The translations under genes were made by a program, and so were the position numbers. Below the pieces are notes generated by a model, which saw only the letters and a list, made by a program, of their open reading frames with translations, was not told the origin of the DNA and did not search any database. A stretch of 64,000 nucleotides of DNA from positions 62,001-126,000 of the forward strand of contig JBBAOE010000007.1 of assembly GCA_040401595.1 (NCBI GenBank). Reading direction: 5' to 3'. How positions within the stretch are numbered: the first letter of the stretch is position 1; each line of letters opens with the position of its first letter. Below, piece after piece: positions 51,644-59,431 of this stretch. The DNA comes from RFPW01 sp040401595 (GTDB taxonomy: Bacteria > Pseudomonadota > Gammaproteobacteria > Burkholderiales > Burkholderiaceae_E).

Positions 51644-54193
51644 TTGTTGATTGAAGATGCGCATGAGGGGTTTCGGGCCAGGCGTTGGGCGCGCAGTCGC
51701 ACCCGGTTGGGCGGTGTTGCGACAAGCCTTGCGCTGTGCCTGCCAGCGATGGATACGGCTGCCCAGCCGATGCCAAGACCCGCGCTCAAGCCAGGGACCG
51801 CAGCCTCCACGCTACCCGCTACGCCGCCTTCCGCGGCTGCATCGACGCCGCCCGCCGCTGCATCCTCTGGAGCAACACCGCCAGCAGCGGTGCCCAGCGT
51901 TGTCAACCCCAATGAGCCGGTTGCGCTCAACTTTCGCGATGCGGATCTTGACGCCGTGATCGGCGCGTTTGGACACCTGATCGGACGCACGTTTGTCGTT
52001 GACCCGCGGGTCAAAGGCAAGCTGACGCTTGAAACACCGAAACCGGTTCCCCGCGCCACCGCGCTGCAGATGCTGCAATCGTCGCTGCGGATGCAGGGGT
52101 TTGCGATCATCGAAGCCGGGGGCTTGTTGCGCGTCGTGCCGGAAGCCGACGCCAAGGTGCAGGGCGGTAAAGTCGCGACTGCAGCTGGCGACGTCTCTCG
52201 CGGCGCCAATTCTGGCGATCAGATCCTGACCCAGGTGTACCAGCTGCGCAACGAGTCGGCTTCAAATCTCGTTGCCGTCCTGAGGCCCTTGATTGCGCCC
52301 AACAACACGATCACGGCCTACCCGAATAACAATTCCCTGGTCGTGACCGACTATGCGACGAACTTGCAGCGCATTGGTCGCCTCATCGAGGTTCTGGACA
52401 ATCCGTCGGTCAATGACGTCGAGGTCCTGCCGCTGCGGTATTCGATTGCGTCCGATATGGCGGCTGTTCTAAGTCGGCTGCTCGATGATGCTGCCCGTGC
52501 AGGGCAGGGTGCGCAGGTGGATCCCGGCCAGAGGGTGTTGGTCTTTGCCGACTCGCGTAGCAATTCGCTCCTGTTGCGGGCGACGAGTTCGGCCAAGATC
52601 GCTTTGGCGCGTAGCCTGGTGGATCGACTCGATCAACCGTCGGCAACGCCAGGAAATCTGCATGTCGTCTATCTGCGCAACGCGGAGGCGAGTCGCTTGG
52701 CCCAGGTGTTGCGCGGCGTTCTGGGGGGCGCGCTGAGCGCCGGCAGTAGTTTGTCGGATGCGGGCCTCGGGTCGGGATTTGGTCAGTCGCAGGGCGCTGC
52801 CGGGCAGGGTGGTTTTGGCGGAGGCGCCGCGGCGGGTGGCGGCTTTGGTCAAGCCACTGGCCAGACGTCGGGGCAGACCCTGGGCCAGGGTACGGGCATG
52901 GGGGGCGGATTTGGCGCTACCGGTTCGGGGAGTACCCCAGCGGCACAAACGCAGCAGTCGTTCACCTCGGGCGGCGCAACGGTGGCCGCGGATACGGCGA
53001 CCAACTCGCTGATCATCATCGCTGCTGAGCCGATTTATCGAAATCTGCGCGGCGTGATTGACCGTCTGGATGCCCGTCGGGCGCAGGTCTATATCGAGTC
53101 GCTGATTGTTGAAGTCACGGTCAGCAAATCAGCCGAATTCGGCGTTCAATTCCAGTTTCTGCAATCACCCTCAGCGGGTGGCACTGGTGGGATTGGTGGT
53201 ACGAATTTCACGGCAGCTGGTTCATCGACCAACATCATTGGCCTCGCCCAGAATATTGCCGGAGCGGCGCGTGGTCTGAACGTCGGCGTGATCCGCGATG
53301 TGAGCATCCCGGGGATCAGCAATTCGTCGGTCGTCAATCTCGGGTTTCTCGCACGCGCACTGGAGGAAAGCGGCTCGGCCAACATTCTGGCCACGCCTAA
53401 TCTCCTGACCCTGGATAATGAAGAGGCCAGGATCACGATCGGTCAGAACGTCCCGTTTATCACTGGGCAGTTCCTGACCGCCAACACCGGCGCCAATGTC
53501 AGTCCGTTTCAAACGATTGAACGACGTGATGTGGGGACCACGCTTCGGGTTCGGCCCCAGATCTCCGAGGGGGGACTGGTCAAGATGCAGATATTTCAGG
53601 AGGTCGCGAGCGTCGATACTTCGCAGAGCAATTCGGCTGGACTTATCACGAATCGCCGTGCCATCGAGTCGAACGTGATTGTCGATGATGGTCAGATGGT
53701 GGTGATGGGTGGACTGATCCAGGAGACCGTGGAAGGTTCCGTGGAGAAGGTGCCCGGGCTGGGCGATCTGCCAGTTGTGGGTCAGCTCTTTCGCTTTGAC
53801 AAGCGCTCGCGCAAGAAAACCAATCTGCTGGTCTTTTTACGCCCGGTCGTTCTGCGTTCGGCCGAGGCCTCCTGGAATCTGACTGCAGATCGTTACGATT
53901 TTGTGCGCCGCCTGCAGGCCGATATCGCCTTGCCTGCACACAATGTGTTGCCGGACTTCACCTCGACGGCGCTTCCGCCGATGACGCCCCGGCCTGAGCC
54001 TGCGTCGTCTTCTGTGCGTGGTTTCGGTGGCGGCAATCCGTCGTCAATCGCGCCGGGTGCCGCTGCCCCGGACTCGAGTGCCGCTGGTGCTGCTGGGTCC
54101 GCTGGTTCTTCTCTACCCGAGATCGTTCCGGGTCTGAGTCCACGAAGCTCGGGCCTCGTATTGCCGCCCGAGCCTGGGCTCTTGCCGCAATGA
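51644..54193 (+). CDS. gspD: Type II secretion outer-membrane secretin GspD
   Basis: An 849-residue secretin forming the outer-membrane channel. It starts at TTG 51644, 1 bp past gspN. Signal peptide about 1-40, an Ala/Pro linker to 90, N0 (VALNFRDADLDAVIGAFGHL), N1-N3, and the secretin core with VPFITGQF, ETVEGSVEKVPGLGDLPVVG and LVFLRPVVLR. A Gly/Gln-rich insert spans about 360-440 in the N2-N3 region. The C-terminal tail is Pro/Ser/Ala-rich. No pilotin gene is recognised in the window. Confidence 0.95.
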   Translation: MLIEDAHEGFRARRWARSRTRLGGVATSLALCLPAMDTAAQPMPRPALKPGTAASTLPATPPSAAASTPPAAASSGATPPAAVPSVVNPNEPVALNFRDADLDAVIGAFGHLIGRTFVVDPRVKGKLTLETPKPVPRATALQMLQSSLRMQGFAIIEAGGLLRVVPEADAKVQGGKVATAAGDVSRGANSGDQILTQVYQLRNESASNLVAVLRPLIAPNNTITAYPNNNSLVVTDYATNLQRIGRLIEVLDNPSVNDVEVLPLRYSIASDMAAVLSRLLDDAARAGQGAQVDPGQRVLVFADSRSNSLLLRATSSAKIALARSLVDRLDQPSATPGNLHVVYLRNAEASRLAQVLRGVLGGALSAGSSLSDAGLGSGFGQSQGAAGQGGFGGGAAAGGGFGQATGQTSGQTLGQGTGMGGGFGATGSGSTPAAQTQQSFTSGGATVAADTATNSLIIIAAEPIYRNLRGVIDRLDARRAQVYIESLIVEVTVSKSAEFGVQFQFLQSPSAGGTGGIGGTNFTAAGSSTNIIGLAQNIAGAARGLNVGVIRDVSIPGISNSSVVNLGFLARALEESGSANILATPNLLTLDNEEARITIGQNVPFITGQFLTANTGANVSPFQTIERRDVGTTLRVRPQISEGGLVKMQIFQEVASVDTSQSNSAGLITNRRAIESNVIVDDGQMVVMGGLIQETVEGSVEKVPGLGDLPVVGQLFRFDKRSRKKTNLLVFLRPVVLRSAEASWNLTADRYDFVRRLQADIALPAHNVLPDFTSTALPPMTPRPEPASSSVRGFGGGNPSSIAPGAAAPDSSAAGAAGSAGSSLPEIVPGLSPRSSGLVLPPEPGLLPQ

Positions 54194-54203
54194 GTAGCCT
54201 CCG

Positions 54204-55649
54204 ATGAGCCTCGCCAGTCCAGGTTTGACCCGGATTCCTTACGCGTTTGCGCGCAGTCAGCGGGTCCTGCTGATGTCGGTTGACGCTGGTCGTGCTGAAG
54301 TCTGGATAGAACCGGGCACTCGTCCCAGCGCTCTGGCGGAGCTCACGCGGATCGTTGCGCTGCGACTGCACCCGGTTCGCAAAACTGTGGCTGAGTTTAA
54401 CGCTGCGCTTGCGCAGAGCTATTCGGGTTCGGGCGGGACGGCTGCAGCCGTCGCCGAAGAGGTCGAGAGCGATCTGGATCTGTCGCGCCTATTGCAGGAT
54501 ATCCCGGAGATCGAGGACCTGCTTGAGGCGGAAGACGACGCCCCGGTCATCCGCATGATCAATGCCCTGCTGACGCAGGCGGCTCGCGATGGCGCCAGTG
54601 ATATCCATATCGAGCCCTTCGAATCATTCTCGTTGGTGCGGTTCCGGGTCGATGGGACCCTGCGCGATGTCGTACGGCCCAAGCGCGCGCTGCATGCCGC
54701 GTTGGTCAGCCGGATCAAGATCATGGCGCAGCTCGATATCGCGGAAAAGCGCTTGCCACAGGACGGCCGCATCACCCTTCGAGTCGGCGGGCGGCCGATG
54801 GATGTCCGGGTCTCGACCCTGCCCACGGGTCACGGTGAACGCGCGGTGCTGCGCTTGCTGGACAAGGAAGCCGGTCGCCTGGATTTGTCGCGCCTGGGCA
54901 TGAGTAATGAAACCCTGGCGGACTTTGATCGACTGTCCCACCAGCCGCATGGGATTGTTCTGGTTACCGGACCGACTGGTTCGGGCAAGACGACCACGCT
55001 CTATGCGGCGATGGGACGCTTGGACTCGACAACGACCAACGTCATGACGGTCGAAGACCCGATCGAGTATGACCTCGAGGGGGTCGGTCAGACCCAGGTC
55101 AACGCCCGCATTGACATGACCTTTGCGAAGGCGCTTCGATCGATTTTGCGCCAGGACCCCGATGTGATCATGATTGGTGAGATCCGCGATCTTGAGACCG
55201 CTCAGATTGCCGTGCAGGCCAGTCTGACCGGCCACCTCGTTCTCGCGACGCTGCACACCAATGATGCGGTCAGTGCGATCACCCGACTGATCGATATGGG
55301 GGTGGAGCCATTCCTGCTGTCCTCAAGCCTGCTAGGTGTCTGTGCGCAGCGCCTGGTTCGACGGTTGTGTGTGAGTTGCCGCGAGCCCGATCCATTGAGC
55401 CCGTCAAGGTGGCGTGCGGTTGGCTGCCCGGCCTGCGCCCGAACTGGTTTTCAGGGCCGAACTGGCATTTACGAGTTGCTCATGGTCGATGACACGATTC
55501 GCGCTCAGGTTCATGAACGTGCTGCGGAGGCGACGATTCGTCAGGTCGCGCTGGCTGGTGGGATGTCCACCATGCGCGATGACGGCCAGCGTTGGGTCAA
55601 TCAGGGCATCACGTCGCTCGACGAAGTGATTCGTGTGACGCGAGACTGA
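54204..55649 (+). CDS. gspE: Type II secretion ATPase GspE
   Basis: The cytoplasmic hexameric ATPase that powers pseudopilus assembly. A 481-residue protein: Walker A TGPTGSGKTTTLYAAM, the Asp box MTVEDPIEYDLEG, Walker B QDPDVIMIGEIRDLET, and the His box GHLVLATLHTNDA. The four-Cys zinc motif (CVSCREPDPL, then CPACARTGFQGRTGIYELL) is present. It follows gspD by 10 bases. Confidence 0.97.
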   Translation: MSLASPGLTRIPYAFARSQRVLLMSVDAGRAEVWIEPGTRPSALAELTRIVALRLHPVRKTVAEFNAALAQSYSGSGGTAAAVAEEVESDLDLSRLLQDIPEIEDLLEAEDDAPVIRMINALLTQAARDGASDIHIEPFESFSLVRFRVDGTLRDVVRPKRALHAALVSRIKIMAQLDIAEKRLPQDGRITLRVGGRPMDVRVSTLPTGHGERAVLRLLDKEAGRLDLSRLGMSNETLADFDRLSHQPHGIVLVTGPTGSGKTTTLYAAMGRLDSTTTNVMTVEDPIEYDLEGVGQTQVNARIDMTFAKALRSILRQDPDVIMIGEIRDLETAQIAVQASLTGHLVLATLHTNDAVSAITRLIDMGVEPFLLSSSLLGVCAQRLVRRLCVSCREPDPLSPSRWRAVGCPACARTGFQGRTGIYELLMVDDTIRAQVHERAAEATIRQVALAGGMSTMRDDGQRWVNQGITSLDEVIRVTRD

Positions 55650-55657
55650 TCCCAGCA

Positions 55658-56869
55658 ATGCCAGCTTTTCGTTTTGAGGCCGCGAGTGCGGCGGGTCGGG
55701 TCGAATCGGGCTTGCTCGAGGCCGACAGTGCGCGCGCTGCTCGTTCGATGCTGCGCGATCGCGGTCTCGCGCCCCTGGTGGTCGAAGCGGTTGCGGTTGC
55801 AGTGGATACCGCCACAACATCGCGCTGGGCCGGCCGGCTGAGTCAGGCTGATCTGGCACTCGTGACTCGCCAGCTGGCCGGATTGCTCAGCGCTCGCCTG
55901 CCGCTTGAGCAGGCGCTGAACGCAGTGATCGAACAGGCCGAGAATCAGCGGGTCCGAGATCGGTTTGCGGCGGTTCGAAGCGAGGTCGTCGCTGGGCACG
56001 GCATCGCATCTGCCCTGGGACGGTTCCCGCGCGACTTTCCCGAGGTCTATCGGGCGCTGGTGGCTGCTGGTGAGCAATCCGGGGATCTCGCCGTTGTCAT
56101 GTCCCGTCTGGCGGATTGGGTTGAATCCCGCAGCGCTTTGTCGGCCCGAGTGACGATGGCCTTCCTCTACCCGGGCATTGTCACGGCGGTGGCGCTGTTG
56201 GTGATCGTGGGCCTGCTCACCTATGTGGTGCCGCAGGTCGTAGGCGTGTTCGCGCAGACGCGTCAGAAGCTCCCGTTGCTGACTGTCATGCTGATTTCGA
56301 CCAGTGATTTCCTACGCGCGTGGTGGTGGTTGCTGACGCTTTCGCTCGGTGCCGCCGCCCTGACTGCGCGGGCGATGTTGGCGCAGCCAGCGGTGCGCAT
56401 GATCTGGGACGCGCGCCTGCTTGAACTGCCCATCGTCGGGCGACTGGTTCGTGGTCTGAATACGGCGCGATTCGCCAGTACGATTGCGATTCTTGCTGCC
56501 GGCGGTGTGCCGCTGCTGCGTGCGTTGGAGGCGGGTGCCCAAACCCTGGGGAACCGGGCTTTGCGGGTCAATGTGGACGATGCAATCAGCCGGGTTCGCG
56601 AGGGTGCTAGCCTGTCCAGGTCACTCGCCGTTCAGGGCCGATTCCCGCCCATGCTGGTCCATCTGATCGCGAGCGGAGAAGCCACCGGTGAACTGCCGGC
56701 AATGCTCGAACGAGCGGCAGCGCTGCAGGCCCAGGAGGTCGAGCGCCGCACCATGACCCTGACCGGTTTGCTCGAGCCCTTGCTGATTCTGGCGATGGGG
56801 GGCATTGTCCTGGTCATTGTATTGGCGGTTCTGATGCCAATCATCGAAATCAATCAACTGGTGCGCTGA
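55658..56869 (+). CDS. gspF: Type II secretion inner-membrane platform protein GspF
   Basis: A 403-residue polytopic protein at the centre of the platform. Two T2SSF domains are visible, the first with ADLALVTRQLAGLLSARLPLEQ and ALVAAGEQSGDLAVVM, the second with STIAILAAGGVPLLRALEAG and MLVHLIASGEATGELPAML. TM helices lie near 170-195, 220-240 and 372-395. ATG 55658 (MPAFRFEAASAAG) is the family start, 8 bp past gspE. Confidence 0.95.
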   Translation: MPAFRFEAASAAGRVESGLLEADSARAARSMLRDRGLAPLVVEAVAVAVDTATTSRWAGRLSQADLALVTRQLAGLLSARLPLEQALNAVIEQAENQRVRDRFAAVRSEVVAGHGIASALGRFPRDFPEVYRALVAAGEQSGDLAVVMSRLADWVESRSALSARVTMAFLYPGIVTAVALLVIVGLLTYVVPQVVGVFAQTRQKLPLLTVMLISTSDFLRAWWWLLTLSLGAAALTARAMLAQPAVRMIWDARLLELPIVGRLVRGLNTARFASTIAILAAGGVPLLRALEAGAQTLGNRALRVNVDDAISRVREGASLSRSLAVQGRFPPMLVHLIASGEATGELPAMLERAAALQAQEVERRTMTLTGLLEPLLILAMGGIVLVIVLAVLMPIIEINQLVR

Positions 56870-56870
56870 A

Positions 56871-58214
56871 ATGGCCTGGCTCGAAGTTGCACTGCTGGTC
56901 TTTCTGGTTTTCATTAATGGTCTATTTGCCATGACGGAAATCGCGCTGGTCACTGCGCGTCGCTCACGCCTGCAGCGTCTGGTCGACGAGGGTGATCGTT
57001 CAGCCGCAGCGGCGGTCCGTCTCGGCGAGGATCCGACCCGGTTCCTGTCAACGGTGCAGATCGGGATTACCTCGATTGGAATCCTCAACGGGATCGTTGG
57101 CGAGGCGGTCCTGGCCCAGCCGTTTGCGCTGTGGCTGGAGTCTAAATACGAGTTCCAGGAAGGTACGGCAGGGTTGCTCGCGACCGGGTTGGTGGTGGTC
57201 GTTGTTACCTACTTCTCGATCGTCCTCGGGGAACTGGTACCCAAACGGCTCGGCCAGATCCATCCCGAACCGATTGCTCGAGCCGTAGCGCGCCCGATGC
57301 TATGGCTCGCTGCGGCAACGCGGCCATTTGGACGCTTTCTAACGGGGTCGACTGAACTTGTTCTCGGGCTCTTTGGCGTCAATGCCCGTGGGATGCCCGC
57401 AGTGACCCAGGAGGAAATCGATGCGCTGCTCGCCGAAGGATCGGAATCGGGTGCGATCGAGGCCCAGGAACATGCCATGGTCCGTAATGTGTTTCGTCTG
57501 GATGACCGTCAGATTGGTTCACTGATGGTGCCGCGCGGGGATGTCGTTGTGCTCGATCGGCTCGTCCCAACGGAAGAAAACCTGCGCCGTCTAGAGGCAT
57601 CCGAGCACTCCCGGTTCCCGGTGGTTCGCGGTGGGTTGCATGATGTGGTGGGCGTCGTCGCAGCGCGTGCCCTCTTGGGGGCAACCCTGCGCGGCGAACC
57701 CCTGGATCTGGCGCGCGAAGGCCTTCTTCAACCGCCGGTCTTTGTGCCCGAAAGTCTGACCGGCATGGAACTGCTGGAGAACTTCCGTTCTTCCGGGGTC
57801 CAACTCGCGTTCGTCATCGACGAATACGGTGAGGTCCTCGGGATTGTGACCCTTCAGGACGTCATGGAGGCCATTACCGGGGAATTCAAACCCCATCATG
57901 CCGAGGACGCCTGGGCGGTTCAGCGTGCCGATGGTAGTTGGTTGCTCGATGGTCTGATTCCGGTCCCCGAACTCAAAGATCGTCTCGGTTTGCGGGCCGT
58001 ACCCGAGGAGGACAAGGGACGGTTCCATACCCTGTCGGGCATGATGATGTTGATGCTGGGACGCTTGCCGAGCGTGACCGACCGGGTGGTCTGGGAAGAG
58101 TGGTCGTTCGAGATTGTGGACATGGATGCCAAACGCATCGACAAAGTACTTGCGGTACCGATGGCGGTACCAGCCGTGCCAGAAAGTCCCCTGATCATGC
58201 CGCCCGTTGCCTGA
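56871..58214 (+). CDS. HlyC/CorC (CNNM)-family membrane protein with CBS domains
   Basis: A 447-residue protein. An N-terminal DUF21/CNNM membrane domain (helices within about 1-160) begins FINGLFAMTEIALVTARRSRL. A CBS pair (about 210-335) contains LMVPRGDVVVLDR and VIDEYGEVLGIVTLQDVMEAI. The CorC_HlyC domain (about 350-435) ends the protein. The family is implicated in Mg/Co efflux or membrane stress resistance, despite the historic name hemolysin. It begins 1 bp after gspF, so it is probably on the T2SS transcript, but it has no known role in secretion. Confidence 0.92.
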   Translation: MAWLEVALLVFLVFINGLFAMTEIALVTARRSRLQRLVDEGDRSAAAAVRLGEDPTRFLSTVQIGITSIGILNGIVGEAVLAQPFALWLESKYEFQEGTAGLLATGLVVVVVTYFSIVLGELVPKRLGQIHPEPIARAVARPMLWLAAATRPFGRFLTGSTELVLGLFGVNARGMPAVTQEEIDALLAEGSESGAIEAQEHAMVRNVFRLDDRQIGSLMVPRGDVVVLDRLVPTEENLRRLEASEHSRFPVVRGGLHDVVGVVAARALLGATLRGEPLDLAREGLLQPPVFVPESLTGMELLENFRSSGVQLAFVIDEYGEVLGIVTLQDVMEAITGEFKPHHAEDAWAVQRADGSWLLDGLIPVPELKDRLGLRAVPEEDKGRFHTLSGMMMLMLGRLPSVTDRVVWEEWSFEIVDMDAKRIDKVLAVPMAVPAVPESPLIMPPVA

Positions 58215-58240
58215 AACCAGCTTGGATGTGATCTGACTCA

Positions 58241-58264
58241 GTCAGTCAGTCAGTCAGTCAGTCA
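58241..58264. repeat. Six tandem GTCA tetranucleotides
   Basis: Six perfect GTCA units with partial units upstream (from about 58237). The last unit supplies the TGA stop codon of the leftward AttH-like gene. Slippage here would alter only the 3' untranslated part or regenerate the same stop, so phase variation of protein sequence is not expected. Confidence 0.9.
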
Positions 58265-59431
58265 AAGGGAGACTGGCGTCGCATAACCGGTGAGTTCCAG
58301 ATAGCCCCGTCCAATTTCCGGGGCGTCGCGCCGATCGCCATCGAGCAGGCGAACCGCACCCTCCCAGTAGTAGCCGCCCGTGCTCGCGCGCGCATCGACT
58401 TCCTGATCCTCGAACAAGGGAACGAGCCAGCAGATGCGTTCCGCATTCGAGGCCCTGTCCAACAAGCGTAGTCGCATCGATACGGGCCAGGACGCGCCAC
58501 TGCGCGTCGATTTCCAAAGCCGTAGTGGCTCGAAGAGCGTGCCGGTGGCCGGGGCTTCCAGTGCCTGCCGCTCGCCGCGGGCGTTGCGCCAGGCGACGTG
58601 GCGCCAGCGGGTGCTGCCATCGGTCCCGCGCATTCGGAATGCCGTCAGAGAGCCGCCATCGTGCAGATTGATGCCAATCCAGTCCCAGCCCACTGCACCG
58701 GCTTCCAGCAGGGTGCTCGACCATTCATGATCAAGCCAGGCTCGGCCCTGCACGCTCTGGGTCCGCGAACGGACCGTCACCGAGCCGCTGACCTGTAACT
58801 GCGGGCGACTGTAGTAGTAACTAGCCTGCTCAGGGTTTGCACCTTTGGCGGAGATGCCGGCCTCGCCCTGGAGCAGCGGTGCTCCGGGGGGCGTGAAGCT
58901 GAGTTCAAGCGCGAATTCCTCGCTCAGGATTTGCGCCTGATAACGGTCGTGCGTCGTTCGGCTCAGTTGCCAGGGGCCGATCTGGACCTGGGTGTCATGC
59001 AGGGCCGCCTGCGCCAGCCCAAACCCGCTGCGGGCCGCACGCTGATCGTGTAACAGTCGCCCTGATTCGGGCAGCGCGAGCGCGGCGTGGGCAAAGAGTA
59101 GCTGAGTTGGTGCGAAACGACTGGGGTTTCCAGGCGGGTGGCGCGTACGGGCCCGAAAGAAGGTGATCTGCACACCGCACGGAGACGCACCGGGCCGCTC
59201 CAGCCATCCGGTCAGGTACCACCACTCCGTTCTGAAGCTTGGATGAGCGCCATGATCGTCCGGAAAGGTGAGGCGCCGTGGCCGCACAGCTTCGAACTCG
59301 GTGTCGCGGGCCGGTTGGGCGCACCAGCCTGGACGATCCAGACCACCCAGCATTCCCGTTCCAGCAAGCCGAACGAGTGCACTGCGTGCCGAAAGCCCCA
59401 AGAGCAATCGTCGCTGCGCGCCCGGGCTCAC
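58262..59431 (-). CDS. AttH-like lipocalin-domain protein (carotenoid 1,2-hydratase-like fold)
   Basis: A 389-residue predicted exported protein with a basic N-terminus (QRRLLLGLSA) that may be a signal. The AttH/CrtC-like lipocalin family pattern is clear: HPSFRTEWWYLTGWLER, GVQITFFRART, WLDHEWSSTLLEAGAVGWDW and GRGYLELTGY. In related bacteria such proteins are encoded with an ABC exporter, as here. It is coupled to the permease gene by ATGA. It likely handles a lipid or other hydrophobic molecule in the periplasm. Confidence 0.85.
   Translation of the reverse strand: MSPGAQRRLLLGLSARSALVRLAGTGMLGGLDRPGWCAQPARDTEFEAVRPRRLTFPDDHGAHPSFRTEWWYLTGWLERPGASPCGVQITFFRARTRHPPGNPSRFAPTQLLFAHAALALPESGRLLHDQRAARSGFGLAQAALHDTQVQIGPWQLSRTTHDRYQAQILSEEFALELSFTPPGAPLLQGEAGISAKGANPEQASYYYSRPQLQVSGSVTVRSRTQSVQGRAWLDHEWSSTLLEAGAVGWDWIGINLHDGGSLTAFRMRGTDGSTRWRHVAWRNARGERQALEAPATGTLFEPLRLWKSTRSGASWPVSMRLRLLDRASNAERICWLVPLFEDQEVDARASTGGYYWEGAVRLLDGDRRDAPEIGRGYLELTGYATPVSL

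Noticed and set aside
58241..58264. GTCA array as a phase-variation switch of the AttH-like protein
   Set aside because: The stop codon occurs in the first unit read, so unit gain or loss does not change the protein.
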